Source: Gymnogyps californianus (Eukaryota; Chordata; Aves; Accipitriformes; Cathartidae). Taken from it: a stretch of 64,000 nucleotides of DNA. Location of the stretch: contig NC_059471.1 of the NCBI RefSeq assembly GCF_018139145.2, forward strand, positions 65,978,020 through 66,042,019. The letters are read 5' to 3'. A model generated the notes under the pieces. It made no database searches, was not told the DNA's origin, and was given only the letters and a program-made list of their open reading frames with translations. Position 1 is the first letter of the stretch; every line of letters begins with the position of its first letter. Shown here piece by piece: positions 33,752-44,099 of this stretch. The position numbers and the translations under genes are program-made.

Positions 33752-34336
33752 TGTCGTGGTTTAACCCCAGCCAGCAACTAAGCACCACGCAGCCACTCAC
33801 TCACTCCCCCTCCAGTGGGATGGGGGAGAGAATCAGAAGGGTAAAAGTGAGAAAACTCATGGGTTGAGATAAAGACAGTTTAATATGTAAAGCAAAAGCT
33901 GTGCACGCAAGCAAAGCAAAATAAGGAATTCATTCACCACTTCCCATCGGCAGGCAGGTGTTCAGCCATCTCCAGGAAAGCAGGGCTCCATCATGTGTAA
34001 CGGTGACTTGGGAAGACAAACACCATCACTCCAAACGTCCCCCCCTTCCTTCTTCTTTCCCCAGCCTTATATGCTGAGCATGATGTCATATGGTATGGAA
34101 TATCCCTTTGGTCAGTTGGGGTCAGCTGTCCCAGCTGTGTCCCCTCCCAGCTTCTTGTGCACCCCCAGCCTACTCGCTGGTGGGGTGGGGTGAGAAGCAG
34201 AAAAGGCCTTGACTCTGTGTAAGCACTGCTCAGCGATAACAAAAACATCCCTGTGTTATCAACACTGTTCCAGCACAAATCCAAAACATAGCCCCATACT
34301 AGCTACTAGGAAGAAAATTAACTCTATCCCAGCCAA
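33752..34336 (-). mobile_element. Solo LTR related to the one at 21621
   Basis: Plus-strand start TGTCGTGGTTTAACCCCAGC and end CCAAAACCAGCACA are the reverse-complemented ends of the same LTR type as 21621-22213. In minus orientation a TATA-like CATATAAGGC lies near 34065-34075, and ATTAAACTGTCTTTATCTC lies near 33865-33883, in the usual place for the R/U5 end. The two copies share order throughout but differ in the central low-complexity part: this copy lacks the long ATA/A-rich insert. Flanks TATTA and ATGAA do not match, so no target-site duplication is preserved. There is no internal retroviral sequence. Confidence 0.85.
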
Positions 34337-34929
34337 AACCAGCACAATGAAATCACTGGTGTTGCTGACGTGCAGAAAAAGGTAGAATATGATCCAGTGA
34401 GCTTGTTTCTTCTTACTGCCTCAAAACAAGAAACATGTACGGTTGTATCACATGGTAGGTCCTGCTTCACATGCTAACAGTTTTCTCAAAGCTTTGGAAC
34501 AGGCATTTGAGAACATGTGATCAAAAAAGAGTTCCACAGTTTGGGAATACCGCTTAAGTCAGCTCTCTGTCAGGGTAAAAAGTCATCAGTGCATCCATTC
34601 CTGGCTTAGTCCCTGTAAGGTGACATATTAATGCAGATCTTCACTTGAACTAATACCTCTCTGTTGTCAAGGTGCTTGATGCTGAGCTCTCTTGGCCAGA
34701 CAATTTCTGGCAGAAGCATGGGTCAAAGGTTAATGGCTGGGCACATGTTTGTCACTCCAGATTTGAAAGCTGAGTGTGAGACATACAACTTCATCCTGCA
34801 AAGAAAGAAATATTCTCCTCTCAGACACAAAGAACAGATCATTCCTATCTCAGTTTGAAAGCAGAGAGTTATATTCCTAACGTATCAAAAAGAAAGAAGG
34901 AGAGTAAGAACGAAATTTATCTTCTTTGG
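34337..34929. other. Non-coding DNA, no feature recognised
   Basis: Unique sequence between the LTR and a degenerate repeat block. The 64-codon frame at 34664-34858 is not convincing. Confidence 0.45.
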
Positions 34930-35340
34930 GGACTTTAACAAGTAATCAATACCTTAGTCAGGATCTAGCTAGAGGTGGGTGTAGAGCCCAATCAATAGCA
35001 AAAGCAAGGCAAGTCGAAGTCAGGCAATAGAAAAGTAAAGATATACAAGGCAAGCATCTAGGCAAGAACTGGGATCAGAAGCCAAGCCAAAGGACAGGAA
35101 ACTGGATACAGTTGTACCAAACTGAAGGGCAAAACAAGAGGAATGTCAGAAAACCAGGGAATTACAATGCAAAGCAGAGCGTGGGAAGGGGAGCAAGACA
35201 CAAGAGGAGCCAAAGGCAGAATAAGCAGTTAGGGTGTGATTATGCCTTTGACACCCAGGGCAAAGGACCAGCCAAGCTCAGCTGGTTGTGTTTATTGAGT
35301 CTTTAGGGGACAGCAAAGGCTGAAAAAGAGGGGCCTGGCA
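34930..35340. repeat. Degenerate repeat-like block (CAAGGCAAG/AAGTC words)
   Basis: Words such as AGCAAGGCAAGTC, ACAAGGCAAGCATC, CTAGGCAAGAAC and AAGCCAAGCCAAAGGACAGG recur every 20-40 bases, with no T-rich counterpart. The texture resembles an old dispersed element of amniote genomes with internal sub-repeats, but I do not recognise the family. The 64-codon open frame at 35112-35306 lies within it. Confidence 0.35.
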
Positions 35341-36599
35341 GGTCCCTCTAGCTGGAGCTGGAGCTGAAAGGTCCTCTCTGCTTTCTAGTACTCAGTCAAA
35401 CATAAGACTTAAAACATTTCACCCTGCAAATAGACATTTTTAAACAACTGTTCTGAGACAAGCAGGGAAAGGGCTGAAAAAAACACTCTGTATATGTGCC
35501 TGATTTACTCAGCTGCGCATGTGGAGACGTGGACGTTGAAATAAGCAGTGTCCTGACCTGAGTCCCCAGACTTCGCAGAACATGGCACTCAGAGACATTT
35601 GTGTCACTAGTAACTATATCCTAAGTATTTCTATGGAAATACACTACAACAGTAGGTATAAAAGAGAGAAAATGGGGTGAGATATCGTGCTCTGGTTGGT
35701 TTGAGGATTATGAACATAGGTTTTTAAGGTTACAGAAAAGGAGATACCTTTGGCAAATGGTATAATGATGCATAGGAAGGCATCTATTCATGAAGTCTAC
35801 TCAAATTTTTCCATATTTTAGAATACATTTTGAAAAAAAAGTCACTCCAAGAAGTTACATTACAGCAATATTGTGATGATGCTTAAGTTGTACTTAAATT
35901 GATGCTTAAAGTCTGGAAATGATATGGTGATGGATTTTTTTTCTAGGGAAGGAGATAACTAGGCTCCCAGATCTCACTGAAAGTCAAGGGCAATCAGGCC
36001 TTTCATTCTCAGTTGTGTCTTAATCCCCATTGTCTTTCATGATCCTGAGGCGCTGATCCTGAGAGGTGCTCCACATGACCTTACAACTTAAGTTTTTCCT
36101 TACCTTCCATACACATTAGACTACAGTCCCTAATTTCATGATTACTTACCTATTCTCAAATCCCACAACATAAACAATATTGTTTCTATGAACACCTTTA
36201 ATAATAGACCGAATTGCTTGAGCATTCTGTTCTCCCTTGTGCTTACAAGTGGAGAGAAATATGAAGATTACAACTGATGTGGGGGGTTTTTTTAATTGAG
36301 GCTTCTCAAAGATGCTCGGAACATTGTATTACAAGAGGTTCAAAATGCTCTGCTAAAATAAAATACATGCAACACAGGTGGTGTTGATCATGTGACTAAT
36401 CACGAGTTGTGTAATAAACTGAAGTCATGCCTCTCTTCGGTTTGGAGAAGAGAGGGGGAAGGTGGCAGATCAGTGAAGTTCCACTACAAAGGTGATTGAT
36501 AGGTAATGCAGAACTGTTGTTCACCAAATCCCGCAGTATGAGAAGTAGAGGCTACTCAGTGAAAATAGTAGGAGTCTGGATTAAAGCAAAGCAAAGTCA
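35341..36599. other. Non-coding DNA with an ancestral-repeat trace
   Basis: AT-rich unique sequence. At 36043-36078, GATCCTGAGGCGCTGATCCT followed by GAGAGGTGCTCC resembles 'GATCCTGAGAGGTGCTGAGCACC', another part of the old amniote repeat traced elsewhere in the window. No gene is seen. Confidence 0.45.
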
Positions 36600-36619
36600 A
36601 TCCTTTTACCCACTGGATA

Positions 36620-36935
36620 GTGACCTTCCTGAAGTTGCTGCTGCAGGAGGTTGTGGAGGCAGACCCTAAGAGGGTCTTCAAAACAAGAGTCAGAAAAATT
36701 CATGGACAGCAAGTCCATAAAGAGGTATAAAAGGACTAGACAGGGAGGTGCCCTCTAAAATCCCTAGTACAACTATTTGTGTGCTAGGGGAGTATAAAAG
36801 AAGTGTACTGCAAATAATGACTAGGCTCACATGCTGTCCCTGAATGACATCTCATTTTGCCGTTGAGACAGAATACTGAGCTAGATGGACAACTGGTACA
36901 ACCCAGTTATCTTCTCATGTTCCCATGCATTTTGC
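36620..36935 (+). mobile_element. Ancient CR1-like LINE 3' end
   Basis: GCAGGAGGTTGTGGAGGCAG (about 36644), AATTCATGGACAGCAAGTCC (about 36698) and CTGAGCTAGATGGACAACTG (about 36876), followed by CAACCCAGTTATCTTCTCAT (about 36900), match the 3' untranslated region of older amniote CR1 families ('GAGGTTGTGGAGGC... AATTCATGGA... GGTCCAT... CTGGGCTAGATGGACC... CCCAGTATGG'). The copy is much more diverged than the one at 31307 and has the opposite orientation. Confidence 0.75.
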
Positions 36936-38542
36936 TGCTTGTGGCTTTGTGTCACCTTACCAACATGCTATCTGCTAATCCATTCCTTCTGAAGCAGCTT
37001 CAGCAGCTCTTTTCCACCATACACTAAGGATTTCTCTGCTGACTGGCTATAGGGTATCTCTTCTTGCAAAACAGTTGCTTGGATGTAGGTCATGAGGTGG
37101 CTATTTGACTAAGCTAATCTGGGAAGATGGAATGTACGTGAAGACTAAATCCTGCTCTGTACAAATTAAGTGTGAACGGCTTGTGAGAGAGATAAAGAGA
37201 TGGAGAGAAAAAGACCATTTAGACTCAACCTTGGGATAACTACATTAAAACTGATTTTATTCTGTCACCGAGTATCTTCATTATCCTTTGTAACTATGTG
37301 GTCAAGTCTGGATTTTGTAAAAAAAATTTAAAAAAAATTGTATTTGTTTCTACATTAGCCAGTCTTGTGGTAAGGGTAATGTACAGACTAACTGGTATAC
37401 AGCAATGGATAACGTTCCTAGTGGTGAGGTGGTTACAAAAGCTGAAATACTGGAGCATTTCTGAAGTTCCCAGCAATGGAGGACCATTTGGTTGCACAGG
37501 CTGGCTTGAGCACTGGTGCTGCCAGCATCTGTGTGAAAGAGGCAGCTTCCTACAGACATATTTAGACAAATAAAATCCCTTAGCAATAGTAGGATAGAGG
37601 AATGGTGACTTAGTGGGATTTGTAACAGCAGCATGCAAAATCAGCACAAAGATGTGAATTCTTAGTGTTGTACTTAACTGACTGCTTTGTCCCAATTCAA
37701 ATTTTCTCATGTTTTTCATCATTCAAAGTGATCCATATCATCACTTTGGTCATACATTCCTGGTTGGGAATTACTTGACATGGGTTAACTAAGAGAATTC
37801 AGTTACAGGTCTTCTCTAAGTTGAACAAAGTCTATAGGAGTGAGCAGGGAATGCAACTCACTGCAGATGGTGCTTGAGTGGGCATCTGGGACTCTTAATC
37901 CTTGTTTTTCTACCAGTCTGGCAAGTCACTTCACTACCAGCCTCAGTCCTGCTTGTTTTCTCCAGACAAGAAGAGGGAAATCATAAGACAGAAAGTGTGA
38001 CTAGATGTTACCATTTATTCTTTGGAGTTTGGCTGAGGCCCTTTTCTAATTCAGAATTCAAATTGCTGTGTTCAGATACATGGTTCACGCACTATGTTTC
38101 TGTCTCGTAACAGGAAGAGGGAAGGATTTAGGAAGAGGTGAACTTCTGCTTACTAAGAACTCACTTCTAGTGAATATTCTGCAATATATCTTTAAACAGT
38201 CCTGTTTGGTTAATATTCTTAGCAATAAACTTAATTATTTGAGCATTTTTAGAAGGAAAAGTATATAAGCCTAAAAATATATCAAAAGGAAGATCACTTA
38301 AAACATGAATATTTGTGGGCATCTTCTTTAGATATGGTGTTTAGTTTTCATTATTATCCCATTCCTGGCAAGCATACAAAGTTTTGGGAGTACAAACTTT
38401 GAAATGAAAAAAGCTTTCCGTTAAAGCTATGTCTGTAGGATGGAGCACACGGTCTGGTGTACTTTCCAGGCAGGTGTGCACTGATGAACCAGCCTGCACA
38501 GTGTATTGTGGCCAGTTTCATCTAGTGAGTCAGAATCTTTTG
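36936..38542. other. Non-coding DNA, no gene recognised
   Basis: Unique AT-rich sequence. The minus-strand frame at 37294-37722 (142 codons) overlaps plus-strand and other minus-strand frames of similar length. It has no recognisable motif and no exon context. Confidence 0.45.
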
Positions 38543-38600
38543 TTTATGTAACACTGACTCCCATTTTTTTATTTATGTGACTCCGACTCCCATTTTTTTA
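38543..38600 (+). repeat. 29-bp tandem duplication
   Basis: Two adjacent 29-base copies (38543-38571 and 38572-38600) share TTTATGT, CGACTCCC/TGACTCCC and CCATTTTTTTA. They differ only in the middle few bases. The similarity suggests a fairly recent slippage or duplication event. Confidence 0.85.
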
Positions 38601-39819
38601 TTAAACAGAGTTCTGTGATATCCAACACAATATAAACTGTTTCTTAGAGTCACAGTAAAAGCGACTTGAACTACTTAATGTAGATGTTGTCCTTGTATGT
38701 TTTATTTTATTAGAATTTTAGATGTTTAATGTTAAACATTGATCAGAAGACTATACAGTTACATAAAAAGTATATCATCTTACTAAGACCTCCATTCACC
38801 TGAAGAGTTCTGATAACATGTATAAACCACTCAAGTTTCATTTTTGTTTGGTTATTACAATATTAGATCCTCAGTTGAACGAAACCTGCTTCTGCATTAT
38901 CCCATATTAAATTTTTAAGCTTCCAGCTTAATACTGTTCCTTCTTACTATTCATCAAGTAGATAACTGAAAAAGTGTTCCCATTTTTATTGTGATTTATG
39001 TGCATGGTAAATACTTCAATTGATTTTCTCTTAAAGTTTCCTGAAATACTGAGTTGAAAGCCAGTTGAAATTCACCTACTGAAGGCGCTGTGTTTAACTG
39101 CCTCAACTTTCTCTCTAAAACATGTGTTGCTTTTCTTTTGAATTACTGCACCAAACTTTGTTAGGGCTCATCTGCAAGTGCTATGCACAATAAACTGGCA
39201 AAGCCCAGAAGAGTAAGGAAAGGAAATTCAGATCATCTGATGGAGCACAGCAATTTCTCTTCTTGTTCAGAGATCACCTTAACCGTTCCCCTTGCTACCG
39301 TACATTACACGTGGTAGCCTTGGCTCTGGCCTTCTGTCACTCTTTTGCACACGCTCCCTTACCATGTCAGGTTCTTTGTTGGGTTGGTTTGGGGGGGGGG
39401 GTTGCCTATAATTAGTAGTTGCAGACATTTTCTGTAGTCATTGGTTGTGCTGTGAAAGTGTAATTTGGTGAAGGGGCATTTGCACAAAAGAGAAAATGGA
39501 AGGCTGATTTCAGTAGTAGGGGGCCGAGTGATTATGAGGCAGAAAGAGTTTATGTCAGTTCCAAAGCAGTGTAAGGTCTACCGACAAAAAAAAGACTTTT
39601 ATTCCAGAATAGTGTCTGTGCAGGAACACAGAGTTACACAAGCAGTAGCTGCTGCAGCATTATAATTATACTGCCATAGTTCTGCCAGTTAATTTCCTCA
39701 CATGGACAAACCCTCAATTTTTTACTTGCAAAGTCTCACCAAGATTTCTTATTCTGGATTACCTTCACGAATTCCTGGCCTCTTTTTAAAAATGTATTGC
39801 TTTTTAAAACTTCAATTGT
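38601..39819. other. Non-coding DNA, no gene recognised
   Basis: AT-rich unique sequence containing a short G-run (TTTGGGGGGGGGG near 39390-39402). Confidence 0.45.
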
Positions 39820-39939
39820 TGGAAGAGCTGTGAAGTCTCTCCCGGACATCACAATGTCTTTGAAGCACTGTGCAGATTTTATAATGTCCAGAAAACACTC
39901 TCTGGATTGCATTTTGTCATTGAAATGCTGTGCAGACAT
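39820..39939 (-). repeat. Degenerate 30-bp repeat, four units, open on the minus strand
   Basis: Four consecutive 30-base units (minus-strand order 39910-39939, 39880-39909, 39850-39879, 39820-39849) follow the pattern NNRTCYGSASAG-N3-TTC/T-N3-GACATTRTR. The first and third units are most alike (21 of 30 bases by eye), giving a 60-base higher-order period. On the minus strand the units are in frame and give a ten-residue period: serine at position 2, alanine/arginine at 3, phenylalanine at 6, and aspartate at 8 in the first three units. The open frame (39736-40005, 89 codons) is not otherwise supported. It may be a degraded minisatellite or a fragment of a repetitive gene or transposon. Confidence 0.55.
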
Positions 39940-40325
39940 TATAAACCCCTGAGATGGATGGGTGGACCTGACAGCATTAATAATAACAGCAAGTCCCCTT
40001 TGCAAAAATTAGTATGGCTGCTAATTGCTCTTTAGGCATTAGGCCCATTAAAGTAACAGGGTAAGGGGTATGCAACAGCAAAATGAAGGCATAAGTTAAG
40101 AATGGGGATCTGAAGGCTGAAATGATGCTTGGGTAGCCAGACTGGCAGTTCCTCAGAAAAAACAACTTTATGACCTGTGTAAGGAACATTGCATTAATGC
40201 CTTCCTTAGCCCAAAGGGAGGGAAGGGAAGGACTAGGAGAGCGCCACATTACCACTCTTTTATTTGCACAGAGATCTACTGTTCCTCCAGATAGGGCAGC
40301 AATACACACTCCACCCATGAAGGGG
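39940..40325. other. Non-coding DNA 5' of an LTR
   Basis: Unique sequence. The frames at 39977-40393 (minus) and 40170-40439 (plus) run into the LTR and are not supported. Confidence 0.45.
40321..40325. repeat. Target-site duplication of the ERVL-like LTR (left)
   Basis: AGGGG directly before the LTR. It is identical to 41474-41478 after it. Confidence 0.8.
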
Positions 40326-41473
40326 TGTAGTGGGTTGACCCTGGCTGGATGCCAGGTGCCCACCAAAGCCGCTCTATCACTCCCCCTCCTCAACTGGACA
40401 GGGGAGAAAATAAAACGAAAGGCTCGTGGGTCGAGATAAGGACAGGGAGATCACTCTCCAATTACTGTCACGGGCAAAACAGACTCGACTTGGGAAAAAT
40501 TAGTTTAATTTATTGCTAGTCAAATCAGAGCAGGATAATGAGAAATAAAACCAAATCTTAAAACACCTTCCCCCCACCCCTCCCTTCTTCCCAGGCTTAA
40601 CTTTACTCCTGATTCTCTATACCTCCTCCCCCCCGAGTGGCGCAGGGGGACAGGGAATGGGGGTTTGGGTCAGTTCATCACACGTTGTTTCTGCTGCTCC
40701 TTCCTCCTCAGGGGGAGGACTCCTCACACTCTTCCCCTGCTCCAGTGTGGGGTCCCTCCCATGGGAGACAGTCCTTCACGATCTTCTCCAAAGTGAGTCC
40801 TTCCCACGGGCTGCAGTTCTTCACGAACTGCTCCAGCATGGGTCCCACCCACAGGGTGCAGTCCTTCAGGAACAGACTGCTCCAGCGTGGGTCCCCCGCG
40901 GGGTCACAAGCCCTGCCAGCAAACCTGCTTCAGCGTGGGCTCCTCTCTCCATGGGTCCACAGGTCCTGCCAGGAGCCTGCTCCAGCGTGGGGTTCCCACG
41001 GGGTCACAGCGTCCTTCGGGCATCCACCTGCTCTGGCGTGGGGTCCTCCACGGGCTGCAGGTGGATATCTGCTCCACTGTGGACCTCCATGGGCTGCAGG
41101 GTGACAGCCTGCCTCACCGTGGTCTTCACAATGGGCTGCAGGGGAATCTCTGCTCCGGCGCCTGGAGCACCTCCTCCCCCTCCTTCTTCCCTGACCTTGG
41201 TGTCTGCAGAGTTGTTCCTCTCACATCTTCTCACTCCTCTCTCTCTGGCTGCAACTGCAACTCCCCTGTAACGTCTTTTCCCTCTCTTAAATATGTTATC
41301 CCAGAGGCGCTACCACTGTTGCTGATGGGCTCAGCCTTGGCCAGCGGCGGGTCCGTCTTAGAACCCACTGGCATTAACTTTATGGGACATAGGGGAAGCT
41401 TCTAGCAGCTTCTCACAGAAGCCACCCCTATAGCCCCCCCACTACCAAAACCTTGCCACGCAAACCCAATACA
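40326..41473 (-). mobile_element. ERVL-like solo LTR, 1148 bp
   Basis: The element runs TGTAGTGGGTTGACCCTGG ... GCAAACCCAATACA on the + strand and is flanked by the 5-bp duplication AGGGG. TG...CA ends and a 5-bp target duplication fit ERVL-type (class III) elements; related LTRs are common in birds. In minus orientation a TATA-like CATATTTAAGAG lies near 41286-41297, and the 3' part carries GTCCTTATCTCGACCCACG (about 40425-40443). The middle (about 40738-41150) is a GC-rich minisatellite. No gag-pol sequence adjoins it, so it arose by LTR-LTR recombination. Long open frames across it (40657-41271, 204 codons; 40887-41405, 172 codons) are minisatellite artefacts. Confidence 0.9.
40738..41150. 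repeat. GC-rich minisatellite inside the LTR
   Basis: About ten diverged units, each with a GCTCCAGYGTGGGGTCC-type core and a CCACGGGCTGCAG/CACGGGGTCAC spacer. Unit spacing is roughly 35-50 bases. It explains three overlapping long open frames in this region. Arrays like this vary in copy number between LTR copies. Confidence 0.85.
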
Positions 41474-41478
41474 AGGGG
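41474..41478. repeat. Target-site duplication of the ERVL-like LTR (right)
   Basis: AGGGG directly after the CA end of the LTR. It matches 40321-40325 exactly. Confidence 0.8.
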
Positions 41479-43249
41479 TAAGCTCTCTCTCATGCAAACC
41501 CCTGGCTAAGAGACTGGCAATATTGATATAGTTCTCCAAATGAGTAAGTTTGACTTAGGTAGTGGTAGGTAGGCTATGACTGGAATTATTGGAAGAGGAC
41601 ACCTTTCTAGGAGTGTATGCAAACTTTTTAATGAATCTCTGCGTTCATTTGTGCTATACAGCCAGGGCACCCTCATCCCCGTGTTGCAGCTAGACATTTT
41701 GTTTGCTTGAATATTTAAATATTGTGTTTTGTTCTGTTAGTGTAAGAAAGACAGAGCATGACCTTGTTAAAAGCATACTTAATTTGAAATATATAATTTA
41801 CTATGGAAGAAAATTGTTAAAAACCTGGACCCAAATTGTTAAAAACTTGGACCCAAAAGGGAAAGCCAGGAAGTTCTAGAGTCAACATCCTAAATAAACT
41901 AGAGTAAATGCCCATATAACCCTGTCAGTACAACTGTACAAAGTGTTTTCACACTATTCTCAGGAGAGTTCACAGGCAACAAAGTGCCTCCCTTTTTTCT
42001 GCTTTACTGGATTTCGTTACATTCCAAGGACGAATGTGCATTTGCTCCAACATAAAGCTCTGATGTGTTGTCCTGTTACATTAGGACCATATTTTCAAAT
42101 GGGAACAGCCTTTACATTGGAGACAACCAGCTTGAGAGCTTCAGGGATCTTCACTGTCAGAAGGTGAGTTCTCAGGCTCTTTCAGACACCTCACCTACCA
42201 GCTACCTGCATCAGGTGTCACTGCAAATGGAAGCCATATGTGGGCTTTTAGACTTATTTTTCAGAAATACGTAGCTTTATAAAAGAGACTCTGCTTCAGC
42301 CAGCCCCCTTGGTAAGTGAAGATTCATTGTACTAGTGACCACTTACCCTATCCTGATCCACTAGTTATTATTGTGGACCTGGGCACAGCAGAAAAATGAG
42401 CTACTTCTTTGAAATTGTGTCTCCTTATGTTTATGAACAGGTTCATATGCATGGAGTCAGCTAGACAAAGTAATGAACCTGATGATAAACTAAAAGGTCA
42501 CTTCCAGTGCTGTTACTACCAAGAGAATCAAAAGATACACCTAGAACCACACTAGCTTCAATCCATGATCCCCAAAGAAGGGCTGAGGACACACTGGTCT
42601 GTAAGAAAAATAATCTGTTTCAGTAAAGTTGCTTTTATTAGGCTGAAATAAGCTCTGTAAGGTGCATTGACTTTGAAGTCTGTTTTGCCTATCTTAATCA
42701 AAAGTTTTTGCACTGTATCTCCTTTGTTGGGTGAGCAAAGGGTGTATCCCCAATGGTTTTGTCTGATTATTCTGGGTAAAATTCAGAACAATTTAAGTTA
42801 TTTTGTAATTTGTCTGTCACAAAATAGAAGTTGGGAATTTGGCAGAGGGAAATAATAGTTTTCCATTATAAATTCGTAGATAACAAAGTCAGAGTGACCA
42901 CTGCAGTTGCTCACTGCCTTGGAGAAGCAGACCACAGAACGTCCTGGAATTGTTCCATGTTTAATTAACATCCACTCTATTTAAAATTGCCAGTCTTGGA
43001 CAACCTGTCACAATCCCTTGGCCAATAGGATAACCTCATCTGCTTCGCCTCATTGAAAGAAGGAGATAAAAAAGGACTTAGTTTTGTGTTTTGTAGGCCT
43101 GCTAAAAATACTGGGTTTTTCTATCTCTAACAGTAGTGTTGGGAGGGAGATGATTGATTTTCTTTCTTGTGGTTTTACCAGGGGGGAGGGGAGATAGGGT
43201 TGCATAAATAACACAAATAGGAAACTACTTATTTTTTAAGTTCTGGTTT
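41479..43249. other. Non-coding DNA, no gene recognised
   Basis: AT-rich unique sequence with one short tandem duplication (listed separately). The frames at 41943-42274 have no domain. Confidence 0.45.
41811..41854 (+). repeat. 22-bp tandem duplication
   Basis: Two adjacent 22-base copies, AAATTGTTAAAAACCTGG-ACCC and AAATTGTTAAAAACTTGG-ACCC (hyphen only splits the text), differ at one base. This is a recent small duplication. Confidence 0.95.
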
Positions 43250-43296
43250 CAGACCCACAACTCATTGATTTCGTGGGAGTTGTAGTGCCAGAGCTA
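43250..43296. repeat. Trace of an ancient amniote repeat (palindromic section)
   Basis: ACCCACAACTCATTGATTTC followed by GTGGGAGTTGTAGTGCCAGAG resembles the 'CCCACAACTCCCATTGACTTCAATGGGAGTTGTGGGTGCTCAGC' section, which is palindromic in the old amniote repeat. The half-sites ACAACTC and GAGTTGT are still visible. Confidence 0.5.
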
Positions 43297-43639
43297 AAGC
43301 TCAAGTTTGACAGTTTGCATTTATTTTACTTGCAGTCAATGTTCCAGATAAAGACTTCTGGGAAGACAAAAAAATCCCACAGTGTGGTATAAAGCTGACA
43401 AAACAGGAGAGAATGAGAGGAGAATAATATCAGAGCTCATAGGCCTCCAGTTCTAACAGCTCTGCTCCTAACACTTTCTTCCTTCATTTAAGCTTCCAGT
43501 AAAGTCTCCCTGTGTTTACCTCTAATTTAAGAAACTGTCCCTTAATCCCATCCCTTCCTATTTGCTGTCATCCTCTTGTTACTTCCTTCCTCTTATCTTT
43601 TAAAAGCTTGCTCACTCGCTCTCCACCCCCACCCTGGCT

Positions 43640-43860
43640 TATTTCTTCCATATTAATAATAATCTTAGTACTGAGCACTTATATCGCTCTCTACATGTTC
43701 AAAGTGCTGTACAAACCTTAGCTAATTAATCCTCATAACACACTCCCCTCCCTCTGTAAGATAGGTAAGTATTATTATCTCAGTTTTACAGATGGGGAAA
43801 TTGTCGCAATGACTCAGTGGCAGAGACACAAGCACAGTAACCTTGTTCTTGCAACCTCTA
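43640..43860 (+). mobile_element. MIR/L2-like ancient retroposon
   Basis: The order GAGCACTTATATCGCTC, CAAAGTGCTGTACAAA, TAATTAATCCTCATAAC, GATAGGTAAGTATTATTATC and CAGTTTTACAGATGGGGAAA (about 43673-43800), then GACTCAGTGGCAGAG, is the recognisable tail shared by MIR-type SINEs and L2-type LINEs of amniotes. It is heavily mutated, as expected of an insertion that predates birds. The upstream part, pyrimidine-rich from about 43500, is not assigned. Confidence 0.75.
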
Positions 43861-44099
43861 TTTTGAAAATACCTTCTCCAACCCTGCTTGCCTCTATAAA
43901 TACCTTCCCATCTCCTTTGTCTCCTAAATCGTCAAGAGAAATCCGCTGCCTACTCCTGCCGCCGCAGCTCCCTTAATTGTTGCCATCTCTTTCGCTCCCT
44001 CAGACACCTCCTGCAGGAGCTTTGCCAATGCATTGCTCCTCTGGCTCTTTGAATACCTTCCTCTTACATCTGCAGTTTTCATCTCGCTCCCACCAGGCA
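43861..44099. other. Pyrimidine-rich non-coding stretch
   Basis: Strongly C/T-biased + strand with no recognised feature. It may be part of an older repeat extending from the MIR-like element. Confidence 0.35.

Noticed and set aside
37294..37722. 142-codon minus-strand frame
   Set aside because: No domain; overlaps other open frames on both strands in AT-rich unique DNA.
40657..41405. Open frames of 204, 172 and 155 codons on the plus strand
   Set aside because: They lie entirely within the ERVL-like LTR and its GC-rich minisatellite; three overlapping registers are open at once, which is expected of a repeat array and not of a gene.
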